28,817 nucleotides of DNA from an uncultured Alistipes sp. (GTDB lineage Bacteria > Bacteroidota > Bacteroidia > Bacteroidales > UBA932). Numbering within the stretch: position 1 is the first letter of the stretch; each line of letters begins with the position of its first letter. The notes beneath the pieces were generated by a model that saw nothing but the letters and a program-made list of their open reading frames with translations, was not told the DNA's origin and searched no databases. A program made the translations under genes and the position numbers. The stretch is from contig UQUJ01000040.1 of assembly GCA_900544195.1 (NCBI GenBank), positions 1-28,817 on the forward strand, in the 5' to 3' direction. This document shows positions 22,421-28,817 of the stretch, piece by piece.

Positions 22421-23254
22421 ATGATGCTTTTGAATATATTCGGATTCCTCAACATCTCGTTCACGGATGTTCTGGACATACTGATGGTCGCCATATTCAT
22501 CTATCTGGTTTTCAGATGGATAAGAGGTTCCGCAGCAATGAATATCTTCGTCGCCGTCATCCTGCTTTTCGTCCTGCGGGTGGTAGTGGCGGCGTTCAAC
22601 ATGAAGTTGATGAGCGCCCTGCTCGGGACTTTCATCGACGTGGGCGTGATCGCGCTCATCGTCATATTCCAGCCCGAGGTGCGGCACTTTCTGATGAAGC
22701 TCGGCTCGCGCTATGGGATGGCCGGAAAAAGCCGCGACTTCTTCAACAAGATGATGGGCATCCAGGACCAGAAGATGGCAGGAGGCACGGTCAACGAGAT
22801 CGCCGAGGCATGCCGGGCCATGTCTGCCGACAAGACCGGAGCCCTTATCGTGTTCCCGCGCAAGGATTCGCTTGATTTCATCGTCGAGACCGGGGACATC
22901 GTGGACGCCAAAGTCACCAGAAGGCTGATAATGAACATATTCTTCAAGAATTCCCCGTTGCATGACGGCGCGATGATCATCGGAGGCGACAGGATTGTGG
23001 CCGCGCGCTGCACCCTTCCCATCACCGGACGCTCTGACATCCCGGCACGTTACGGAATGAGGCACAAGGCGGCGATAGGAATCTCTGAAGAGACTGACGC
23101 TGACGTGGTTGTGGTTTCGGAGGAGACCGGGGGGATCTCTTTCGTGCGTGGCGGCAACATCAAAAGCATAGGCAACATCAACGAACTTAAGCTCCTTCTC
23201 GGCGCGGGCGAGGGTACCTCGGAGGAAAAGCGCTCCACGGAGGAAAGACAATAA
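22421..23254 (+). CDS. cdaA: Diadenylate cyclase CdaA
   Basis: Makes cyclic di-AMP from two ATP, a signal controlling potassium and osmolyte uptake and wall balance. The 277-residue product has three predicted N-terminal membrane helices (about residues 10-85), then the DAC domain. The DGA motif is at residues 182-184 (LHDGAM) and the second motif reads RHKAA at 214-218, where many family members have RHRAA. The domain ends in VVVVSEETGGISFV. It is the first gene of an operon with mutS2 (9-bp gap) and yraN and is divergent from the ribosomal operon. In Firmicutes cdaA sits with cdaR and glmM; no cdaR is present here. Confidence 0.95.
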   Translation: MMLLNIFGFLNISFTDVLDILMVAIFIYLVFRWIRGSAAMNIFVAVILLFVLRVVVAAFNMKLMSALLGTFIDVGVIALIVIFQPEVRHFLMKLGSRYGMAGKSRDFFNKMMGIQDQKMAGGTVNEIAEACRAMSADKTGALIVFPRKDSLDFIVETGDIVDAKVTRRLIMNIFFKNSPLHDGAMIIGGDRIVAARCTLPITGRSDIPARYGMRHKAAIGISEETDADVVVVSEETGGISFVRGGNIKSIGNINELKLLLGAGEGTSEEKRSTEERQ

Positions 23255-23263
23255 TTTACGAAT

Positions 23264-25783
23264 ATGCGGGAACACGGAACAGAGATTGACACCAGACTGG
23301 AGAGCAAGTTGGGATTTGACAGGGTCAGGACCTTTGTGGCCGACAGATGTTCCACTGAATATGCCGTCGCGAGGGTGACGGAGGAGACGTTCAGCAACGA
23401 CCCGAAAATCATCGGGGAAAGGCTTGCGCTCACGGACGAGATGAGGCTGATCGTGATGTTCGAGGAGAACTTCCCGACAAACGGCTACATCGACTGCCTT
23501 GACTTCCTGAAACCGCTTGAGAACACCGGCTACACGATCGACATCCTTTCGCTCGGCAAGCTGCGCACGATGGTCGAGACTGTACGCAAGCTGACCAACT
23601 TCTTCATGTCCATAAAGGATGGGGTCTATCCCAGTCTCAAACGGATGAGCGCCCCGGTGCTGAGTTTCCCTGAGGTACAGAGAAGGATCGACCTGATCCT
23701 GGACAAGTTCGGGGATGTCAAAGACACGGCATCGGACAAGCTGCTGGAAATCAGGCGCGCGATAAAGACAAAGGAGGGGGCGATCTCCAAAAGGGCGAAC
23801 GCCATCCTCAAGCAGGCACAGGCCGACGGGCTTGTGGACGAGGACGCCGGGCTTTCCGTGCGTGACGGCAAGCTGCTGATTCCGGTCAACAGCTCCAGCA
23901 AGAAAAAGATTCAGGGGTTCGTCTATGACACCTCGGCCACAGGCAAGACAGCCTTTGTCGAGCCGGCCGAGATCATCGAACTGGAAAACGAGATCATCAC
24001 CCTTCGCGCCGACGAGGCACAGGAGATCCAGCGCATCCTGGCGTCGTTCAGCGACTTCGTGAGGCCCTATGTGCCAGATCTTATCAATTCCGCGGAATAT
24101 ATCGGCGAGATAGATTTCCTGATGGCCAAGGCACAGGTAGCCCTCGATTTCAAGGCCGGTGCGCCGATCATCTCCGACAACGGTGAGATGAACCTGCGTA
24201 AGGCGCGTCATCCTCTTCTGGAGAGGGCGCTGAGAAAAGAGAAAAAGGAAATCGTGCCGGTTTCGATCCGCTTGACTCCGGCCAAGCATATTCTTTTGAT
24301 CTCAGGACCTAACGCCGGCGGCAAGTCGGTGTGCCTCAAGACCACGGGGCTGCTCCAGTACATGTTCCAGTGGGGCATGCTGGTTCCGACCTCTGAGACC
24401 TCGGAACTTCCTGTCTTCGACAGGATCATGGTCAGCATCGGTGACGACCAGAACATCGAGAACGACCTCAGCACCTACAGCTCGTTCCTTGACGACATGA
24501 AGACGATGCTGGCCAAGGCCGATGACAAGACCTTGATATTAATAGACGAGTTCGGTTCCGGAACCGAGCCTGCCGCCGGAGGAGCCATCGCCGAGGCGAT
24601 CCTCAGCGAGATGGACAAGAGAGGGGTCTATGGAGTCATCACGACACACTACACGAACCTCAAGCTCTACGCCTCCGGCTCCGACACCGGAGTCATCAAC
24701 GGAGCGATGCAGTTCGACGCCGCCAAGATCCAGCCTCTGTTCAAGCTGGACATCGGAATGCCGGGTAATTCGTTCGCCTTCGAGCTTGCACGCAAGATGG
24801 GACTTCCGGAGAGCATCGTCAAAGATGCCGAGGCAAGAGCCGGAGAGGAGTTCGTGGGTATGGAGAGGAACCTGCGCAAGATCGTGCGCAACCGCCGCGC
24901 CCTTGACGAGAAGCTCCAGAGGATAAAGAACACGGACAAGACGCTGGAGAACATCACGGAACGCTACCAGAAAGAGCTTGAGGGATTGAAACAGACCAAG
25001 AAAGAGATTCTGGACCAGGCCAAGAAGGAGGCGCAGGAAATCGTACAGGGAGCCAACAAGACGGTCGAGAACACCATCCGCACCATCAAGGAATCCCAGG
25101 CAGACAAGGAGAAGACCTCCGACGCCAGAAAAGCCCTCCAGAATTTCATGTCATCGCTCCAGACAAAGAAGGAGAACGAACAGAAAAATCACGACGACTA
25201 CATAGAAAAGAAACTCAAGCAGTTGGAAGACAGAAAGATGCGTCGCGATGCCCGCAAGGGTAAAACCCAGGGTGACAGCCAGTCGCAAACCTCCGGGCAA
25301 TTCAGGGGCGGCGTGCTGAAGGTAGGAGAGAAAGTGCGGGTGAAAGACAACGGCATGGCCGGTGAGGTCATCCGGGTGTCCAACAAGGCAGTGACCGTCG
25401 CCATCGGCAACATCACCAGCAAAATGCCGCTCGACAGGGTTGAGCGGATCTCTTCCAATGAATATAAAGCCTCGGTGCGGGAGAACATCAAGCCTCGGGC
25501 CGCCCAGGACGATTCAGGTCTGCGGGAACGCAGACTGGCTTTCTCTCCGGAACTGGACGTGCGCGGAGAGAGGGTTTCGGATGCTCTGGACATTGTCGTT
25601 CACTACATCGATGACGCCATCATGCTGAACATCGGCTCCGTACGCATCATCCATGGCAAAGGCACAGGGGCGCTGCGCGATGAGTTACAGAAATATCTAA
25701 GGACAATTCCCGGGGTCACCTCCGTCCACGATGAGCAGGTTCAGTTCGGCGGGTCGGGTGTGACGATCGTGACGTTGGGATAA
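23264..25783 (+). CDS. mutS2: Endonuclease MutS2 (MutS-like ATPase with Smr domain)
   Basis: DNA-binding ATPase that limits recombination and, in some bacteria, acts in ribosome rescue. The 839-residue product lacks the MutS mismatch-reading domain. It has a core/clamp region (about 1-330), the ATPase domain with Walker A GPNAGGKS at 348-355 and LILIDEFGSGTEP about 70 residues later. A long charged coiled coil spans about 530-670, followed by a KOW-like stretch (GEKVRVKDNGMAGEV) near 690. The C-terminal Smr nuclease domain has LDVRG (764-768) and HGKGTG (797-802). All key motifs are intact. It is the second gene of cdaA-mutS2-yraN, and the next gene starts 17 bp after its stop. Confidence 0.97.
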   Translation: MREHGTEIDTRLESKLGFDRVRTFVADRCSTEYAVARVTEETFSNDPKIIGERLALTDEMRLIVMFEENFPTNGYIDCLDFLKPLENTGYTIDILSLGKLRTMVETVRKLTNFFMSIKDGVYPSLKRMSAPVLSFPEVQRRIDLILDKFGDVKDTASDKLLEIRRAIKTKEGAISKRANAILKQAQADGLVDEDAGLSVRDGKLLIPVNSSSKKKIQGFVYDTSATGKTAFVEPAEIIELENEIITLRADEAQEIQRILASFSDFVRPYVPDLINSAEYIGEIDFLMAKAQVALDFKAGAPIISDNGEMNLRKARHPLLERALRKEKKEIVPVSIRLTPAKHILLISGPNAGGKSVCLKTTGLLQYMFQWGMLVPTSETSELPVFDRIMVSIGDDQNIENDLSTYSSFLDDMKTMLAKADDKTLILIDEFGSGTEPAAGGAIAEAILSEMDKRGVYGVITTHYTNLKLYASGSDTGVINGAMQFDAAKIQPLFKLDIGMPGNSFAFELARKMGLPESIVKDAEARAGEEFVGMERNLRKIVRNRRALDEKLQRIKNTDKTLENITERYQKELEGLKQTKKEILDQAKKEAQEIVQGANKTVENTIRTIKESQADKEKTSDARKALQNFMSSLQTKKENEQKNHDDYIEKKLKQLEDRKMRRDARKGKTQGDSQSQTSGQFRGGVLKVGEKVRVKDNGMAGEVIRVSNKAVTVAIGNITSKMPLDRVERISSNEYKASVRENIKPRAAQDDSGLRERRLAFSPELDVRGERVSDALDIVVHYIDDAIMLNIGSVRIIHGKGTGALRDELQKYLRTIPGVTSVHDEQVQFGGSGVTIVTLG

Positions 25784-25800
25784 GCATTTGAATCAAGACT

Positions 25801-26202
25801 ATGAAAAACACTGAAAAACAGATGACTCCACGGATGGAGCTGGGGCGGAGGGGTGAGGATGTCGCCTGTGAGTTTCTGACCGGCAAAGGGCATATTATCG
25901 TGCAAAGGAATTTCAGGTCCGGTCATCTTGAGATCGACATCATCAGTTTAGATCGGAATGGTGTGCATTTTGTGGAAGTCAAGAGCCGGGTCGCACCTGT
26001 TATGGTCTCTCCGGAGGAGAATGTGACAATGAGCAAGCAGAGGAAAGTGGCCGACGCGGCGCTGAGGTACTTGAACACGGCGAAAGACAAGCGGATCTCC
26101 GGTGATCTGGAAGTCAACTTTGATGTCGTCGCCGTGACGTTTGACGGAGGGAAGGAGATTGTGGAATGGTTCCCGAACGCGTTTTATCCGATGTACCTCT
26201 GA
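25801..26202 (+). CDS. YraN/UPF0102 family nuclease-fold protein
   Basis: Small protein of 133 residues with the restriction-endonuclease-like fold of UPF0102. The pattern GRRGEDVACEFLTGKGHIIV, then RNFRSGHLEIDII and HFVEVKSR, places the putative metal-binding residues at Glu44, Asp46, Glu59 and Lys61 (the PD-(D/E)xK arrangement). Nuclease activity has been hard to show for the family and its biological role is unsettled. It is the last gene of the cdaA-mutS2-yraN run, next to a DNA-processing gene, which agrees with a role in DNA handling. Confidence 0.92.
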   Translation: MKNTEKQMTPRMELGRRGEDVACEFLTGKGHIIVQRNFRSGHLEIDIISLDRNGVHFVEVKSRVAPVMVSPEENVTMSKQRKVADAALRYLNTAKDKRISGDLEVNFDVVAVTFDGGKEIVEWFPNAFYPMYL

Positions 26203-26210
26203 ACGGGTGT

Positions 26211-26341
26211 TTCGATGCTTCGACAAGCTCGGCAACCACAAGCTCGGCAACCACAAGCTCACTACGCAACTTGGAGTTCCGAGATTATTAATAAAGTATT
26301 TCGATGCTTCGACAAGCTCGGCAACCACAAGCTCGGCAACC
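26211..26341. repeat. Two identical 42-bp repeats built on a 15-bp unit
   Basis: The 42 bases at 26211-26252 recur exactly at 26300-26341. Each holds two tandem ACAAGCTCGGCAACC units after TTCGATGCTTCG. A third, diverged unit follows the first copy. The reverse-oriented core GAACTTGTCGA is found in the loop of the hairpin at 26353-26381. Confidence 0.75.
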
Positions 26342-26352
26342 GGAGCAGGAAT

Positions 26353-26381
26353 GCGGTCACTGAACTTGTCGAAGTGACCGC
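26353..26381. repeat. Perfect 9-bp hairpin before the guanylyltransferase gene
   Basis: GCGGTCACT (26353-26361) and AGTGACCGC (26373-26381) pair perfectly around the loop GAACTTGTCGA. It lies 150 bp past the yraN stop and 35 bp before the next ATG. It could end the cdaA operon, but there is no T tract. Confidence 0.5.
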
Positions 26382-26416
26382 GCTGATTTGAGAATAAATA
26401 TACTAAGCACCAAGAT

Positions 26417-27517
26417 ATGAACAAAGATAACCGATACTGCGTCATCATGGCCGGAGGCACCTCTAACCACTTCTGGCCTATAAGCCGCGAAGCAAGCCCC
26501 AAGCAGTTTCTGGACATCGCCTACACAGGCGAGTCCTTCATCAAGACCACCTATGATCGTTTCTCAAGGATTGTTCCCCCGGAGAACATCATTGTTGTCT
26601 CCTTGGCCAGATTCGCGGACCTTGTCCGCAAGCAGATTCCGGATCTTCCGGCGGACAACCTCCTTCTTGAGCCTTACTCCAGAAGCACAGGCCCGTGCCT
26701 CGTCTACGCCACCTACAGCATCATGAAGCGCAACCCGGACGCGACCGTCCTTGCCACTCCCGCCGACCACACCATAGCGGACGAGAGCGGATTCAGGGAC
26801 ACGATCCTGAAGATGATGGAATATGCGGAGGAGAAGCCTGTCCTGATGACCCTCGGAATCCCTCCTACCAATCCCGACACGAGTTACGGCTACATTCAAG
26901 CTCCGAAAGGCAGCGAGGACGCCAGTTATGACATCCCTTTGAAAGTCAAGACATTCACGGAAAAGCCCGACAAGGCGATGGCCGAGGTTTTGTGCAAGAC
27001 CGGCGAGTTTTACTGGAATTCGGGAATATTCGCCTGGAAAGTCTCCGTCATCAAGGAAGAGATGGAGAAGTACATCCCCGATGTCACGGCTGTCTTCTCC
27101 GGTTGGGAGAAGGCTCTCGGAACGGACGAGGAGCGGACATTCCTTGAGAAAGCCTACACGGACTGCCCGAAGGTTTCCATCGACTACGGGGTGATGGAGA
27201 AGACGGACAGGGCATGGCTCTACCGGGGGGATTTCGGCTGGTCGGACATCGACGGATGGGATTCCCTGTCAAGGAACTTCAACGGAAAGACCCCGGATGG
27301 TAACGTGGTGTTCGCAGACAATATCATGACCGAGGACTGTAGGGACAGCATCTTCGTGAGTACCGTCAGACGCAAGAAGTTCTACGCCGTGAAAGGGCTG
27401 AAGGACTACGTCATTGTGGACACTGGTGACGTGCTTCTGATCTGCCCTAAGGATTACAAGCAGTTCAAAGATTTCCTCTCAGGTCTCGGAATGCCCGAAT
27501 ACGAAAGTTTCCGTTAA
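26417..27517 (+). CDS. Mannose-1-phosphate guanylyltransferase-like nucleotidyltransferase
   Basis: By family it makes GDP-mannose from mannose 1-phosphate and GTP, for surface polysaccharides and glycoproteins. The 366-residue product is the short, single-domain form (no isomerase domain). It shows FWPISREASPKQFLD (19-33), the nucleotide-site ADHTI near 116, YGYIQAPKG, VKTFTEKPD and FYWNSGIFAWK, which are typical. The N-terminal signature is unusual: AGGTSNHFWP replaces the usual AGGxGxRxWP, so Ser16 stands for glycine and His18 for the arginine that normally contacts the triphosphate. This may change the donor or activity. No clear promoter was found upstream; the gene follows repeats and a hairpin. 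The stop codon lies inside a hairpin at 27514-27546. Confidence 0.88.
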   Translation: MNKDNRYCVIMAGGTSNHFWPISREASPKQFLDIAYTGESFIKTTYDRFSRIVPPENIIVVSLARFADLVRKQIPDLPADNLLLEPYSRSTGPCLVYATYSIMKRNPDATVLATPADHTIADESGFRDTILKMMEYAEEKPVLMTLGIPPTNPDTSYGYIQAPKGSEDASYDIPLKVKTFTEKPDKAMAEVLCKTGEFYWNSGIFAWKVSVIKEEMEKYIPDVTAVFSGWEKALGTDEERTFLEKAYTDCPKVSIDYGVMEKTDRAWLYRGDFGWSDIDGWDSLSRNFNGKTPDGNVVFADNIMTEDCRDSIFVSTVRRKKFYAVKGLKDYVIVDTGDVLLICPKDYKQFKDFLSGLGMPEYESFR

Positions 27518-27546
27518 GGCAGCCCGTGAGGGGGAGACTGCCTTAA
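27514..27546. terminator. Hairpin over the end of the guanylyltransferase gene
   Basis: TTAAGGCAG (27514-27522) pairs perfectly with CTGCCTTAA (27538-27546) around a 15-nt loop. The first arm contains the TAA stop. No T tract follows on the plus strand, so termination is plausible but not assured. Confidence 0.4.
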
Positions 27547-27963
27547 AAGTAAAAGTACCCCCAGTGAGGATTGAGAATTCGTTGTCGCCCCCTGTAGTGG
27601 GGTACATACTTTTCAACTCTCGCCAAGACTTTTCAGACAGTCTGTGGGTGGGGAGAAGCAGCGTGAGCGGCGTGGCAGCCAACCCATTGACAGTCAACCA
27701 AATAAGGCAACAGCCTAGTGCCAAATCCGACACCAGACTGTTGTTTTATTCCGCTGATTTACAACACGTTGTCCGCCACGGATCCCACGGCATTCCCCCA
27801 TCCCCATTCCCATCTCCATCCCCATTCCCATCTCCCCACACTCGCTCTACCTAATGCCACCTTCGGCTACTCAAAGTCATCAGAGCTGCCACAGTGCTGC
27901 TACGGAGCCGCCACGGAGCGGCCACGGAGCCACCACAGTGCTGCCATGGAGCCGCTACGGGAA
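27547..27963. repeat. Gene-free stretch with several short repeats
   Basis: No gene is seen between the two convergent genes. The stretch has an interrupted inverted repeat (AAAAGTACCCC at 27551-27561 against GGGGTACATACTTTT at 27599-27613), two tandem 18-bp units TCCCCATTCCCATCTCCA (27801-27836, last base differs), and two 28-bp copies (27889-27916 and 27933-27960, 25 of 28 identical) that end 3 bp before the stop of the next gene. Confidence 0.55.
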
Positions 27964-28716
27964 TCAGATGATGACTCCGCCGTCAACCGGGAGGACGGCA
28001 CCGGTGATGTACGAGGCCATGTCGCTGGCCAGGAAGAGAAACGCGTCGGCGACCTCATCAGGCTCACCTACCCTGCCGATAGGAATGCGCGCCACCAGAG
28101 GCTTTATCAAAGCCTCCGGGAGGTTAGCGACCATGTCGGTGCGGGTCACGCCCGGAGCCACGGCATTGACCCTTATCCCACGGGGAGCCAGTTCCCGGGA
28201 AAGGGATTTCGTCAGGCCGTTGACAGCGAACTTGGTGGTCGGGTACAGACAACCGGACGGCTGACCGTAAAGACTCACCACGGAGCTGGTGTTGAGGATG
28301 ACACCGCCGCCGTCCGCCTCCATCAACCTCGCCGCAGCCCTGCTGCAGACAAACACCGCCTTGAGGTTTATGTCCAGAATCCTGTCCATTTCCTCATCGG
28401 TGTAGTCATTGAGAGGAAGCGCCTGCGAGATACCGGCGTTGTTGACAAGGATGTCAAACCTTCCAAACCTTGCTAAAACCTCATTGAACGCATTCTCTAC
28501 AGAGGAAGAATCTGTGAGATCCGGGGCGATCGCCAAAATCTTGGCCTCAGGCAACTCGAAAAGGAGTTTTCCAAGCGCCGCGTTGGCGGTCGCGGGCTTC
28601 GAGCCGCACAGGGCTACGGAAGCGCCAGCCTCAAGGAATTTCTTCACGACCGCGTAACCTATGCCGCGCGTGCTACCTGTGACCACCGCGACCTTGCCTT
28701 TTAATGAAAGTTCCAT
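27964..28716 (-). CDS. Short-chain dehydrogenase/reductase (FabG-like)
   Basis: NAD(P)(H)-dependent oxidoreductase of the classical SDR family. I choose the ATG at 28716 (MELSLKGKVAVVTG, 250 residues, an AGAG just upstream) over a TTG six codons earlier. Cofactor motif TGSTRGIG begins at residue 13, NNAG is at 92-95, and the catalytic set is Ser145, Tyr158 and Lys162 (YPTTK). The C-terminus has the usual PxGRxGEPDEVADAFLFLASD and ITGAVLPVDGG. The sequence resembles 3-oxoacyl-ACP reductases and sugar or alcohol dehydrogenases of this family alike; with no fatty-acid or sugar genes beside it, the substrate cannot be told. No promoter was recognised upstream, where repeats begin. Confidence 0.93.
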   Translation of the reverse strand: MELSLKGKVAVVTGSTRGIGYAVVKKFLEAGASVALCGSKPATANAALGKLLFELPEAKILAIAPDLTDSSSVENAFNEVLARFGRFDILVNNAGISQALPLNDYTDEEMDRILDINLKAVFVCSRAAARLMEADGGGVILNTSSVVSLYGQPSGCLYPTTKFAVNGLTKSLSRELAPRGIRVNAVAPGVTRTDMVANLPEALIKPLVARIPIGRVGEPDEVADAFLFLASDMASYITGAVLPVDGGVII

Positions 28717-28730
28717 AACTCTATGATTTG

Positions 28731-28764
28731 ACAACTTCTAAAACAACTTCTAAAACAACTTCTA
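28731..28764. repeat. Tandem 12-bp repeat (2.8 copies)
   Basis: ACAACTTCTAAA is repeated nearly three times just upstream of the SDR gene. Read on the minus strand it gives TTAGAAGTTGTTTT, one base from the end of the family-1 element (TTAGAAGCTGTTTT), and it directly abuts a family-2 left end. Confidence 0.65.
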
Positions 28765-28817
28765 GTAAGCGTTAAAAAATAACTTGCATCAGTTTAAATT
28801 TGCAATATATTGATGTT
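28764..28817. mobile_element. Left end of a family-2 inverted-repeat element (partial)
   Basis: AGTAAGCGTTAAAAAATAAC followed by TTGCATCAG matches the left ends of copies A and B at 13583 and 13748 and, reversed, their right ends. Similarity fades after about 30 bases, and the element runs out of the window. Confidence 0.5.

Noticed and set aside
22391..24289. 632-residue open frame antisense to cdaA and mutS2
   Set aside because: It overlaps two well-recognised genes in the opposite strand; long antisense frames are common in GC-rich coding DNA, and it shows no known motif.
26203..26416. Promoter for the guanylyltransferase gene
   Set aside because: The only TTTG candidate (CTGATTTG near 26382) has no proper TA and the nearest TTG is spaced about 14 bp, too short.

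Overview
The window looks like a chromosomal segment of a member of the Bacteroidota, most likely a Bacteroidales-type anaerobe of fairly high GC. The reasons are several promoters of the Bacteroidota form (TTG or TTTG, about 19-22 bp, then TAnnTTTG), weak or absent Shine-Dalgarno sites at many starts, an S3 protein with an Arg/Gly-rich tail, and familiar Bacteroidales gene neighbours. I cannot name genus or species. Both ends of the window lie inside copies of the same short inverted-repeat element, so this may be a whole assembly contig broken at repeats.

Layout. Positions 58-2027 (minus strand) hold groES-groEL with its terminator and a palindrome over the likely promoter. Positions 2302-10107 (plus) hold a two-gene envelope operon: a lipoprotein alpha-2-macroglobulin with an intact thioester motif, and penicillin-binding protein 1C. 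A periplasmic M48 metalloprotease (minus) ends exactly where pbpC ends. At 11294-12446 (minus) a membrane-anchored thioredoxin is followed by a small MarR regulator. Positions 12447-14072 form a 1.6-kb gene-free stretch. It holds a 51-bp minisatellite, two families of short transposase-less inverted-repeat elements and long hairpins; a related element and hairpin sit at 10995-11245.

Positions 14073-18153 (minus) carry an exported Gfo/Idh/MocA oxidoreductase and an exported HEAT-repeat/DUF1080 protein, a pair fitting oxidation and cleavage of glycosides through 3-keto intermediates. Positions 18305-22229 (minus) are the core of the S10 ribosomal operon, rplC-rplD-rplW-rplB-rpsS-rplV-rpsC. It lacks rpsJ at the front and rplP-rpmC-rpsQ at the back, and has its own promoter and terminator. 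Divergent from it, 22421-26202 (plus) is cdaA-mutS2-yraN (c-di-AMP synthesis, MutS2/Smr nuclease-ATPase, YraN). A mannose-1-phosphate guanylyltransferase-like gene with an altered nucleotide-binding signature (plus) and a short-chain dehydrogenase (minus) close the window.

Most genes are housekeeping or envelope functions. The unusual content is in the gene-free stretches: two long hairpins whose stems differ but whose 10-nt loop is nearly the same, and two inverted-repeat families with unrelated ends that share one structured core (AAGGA, stem, GGT loop, stem, GACTGA). The truncated S10 operon is the clearest gene-order anomaly.
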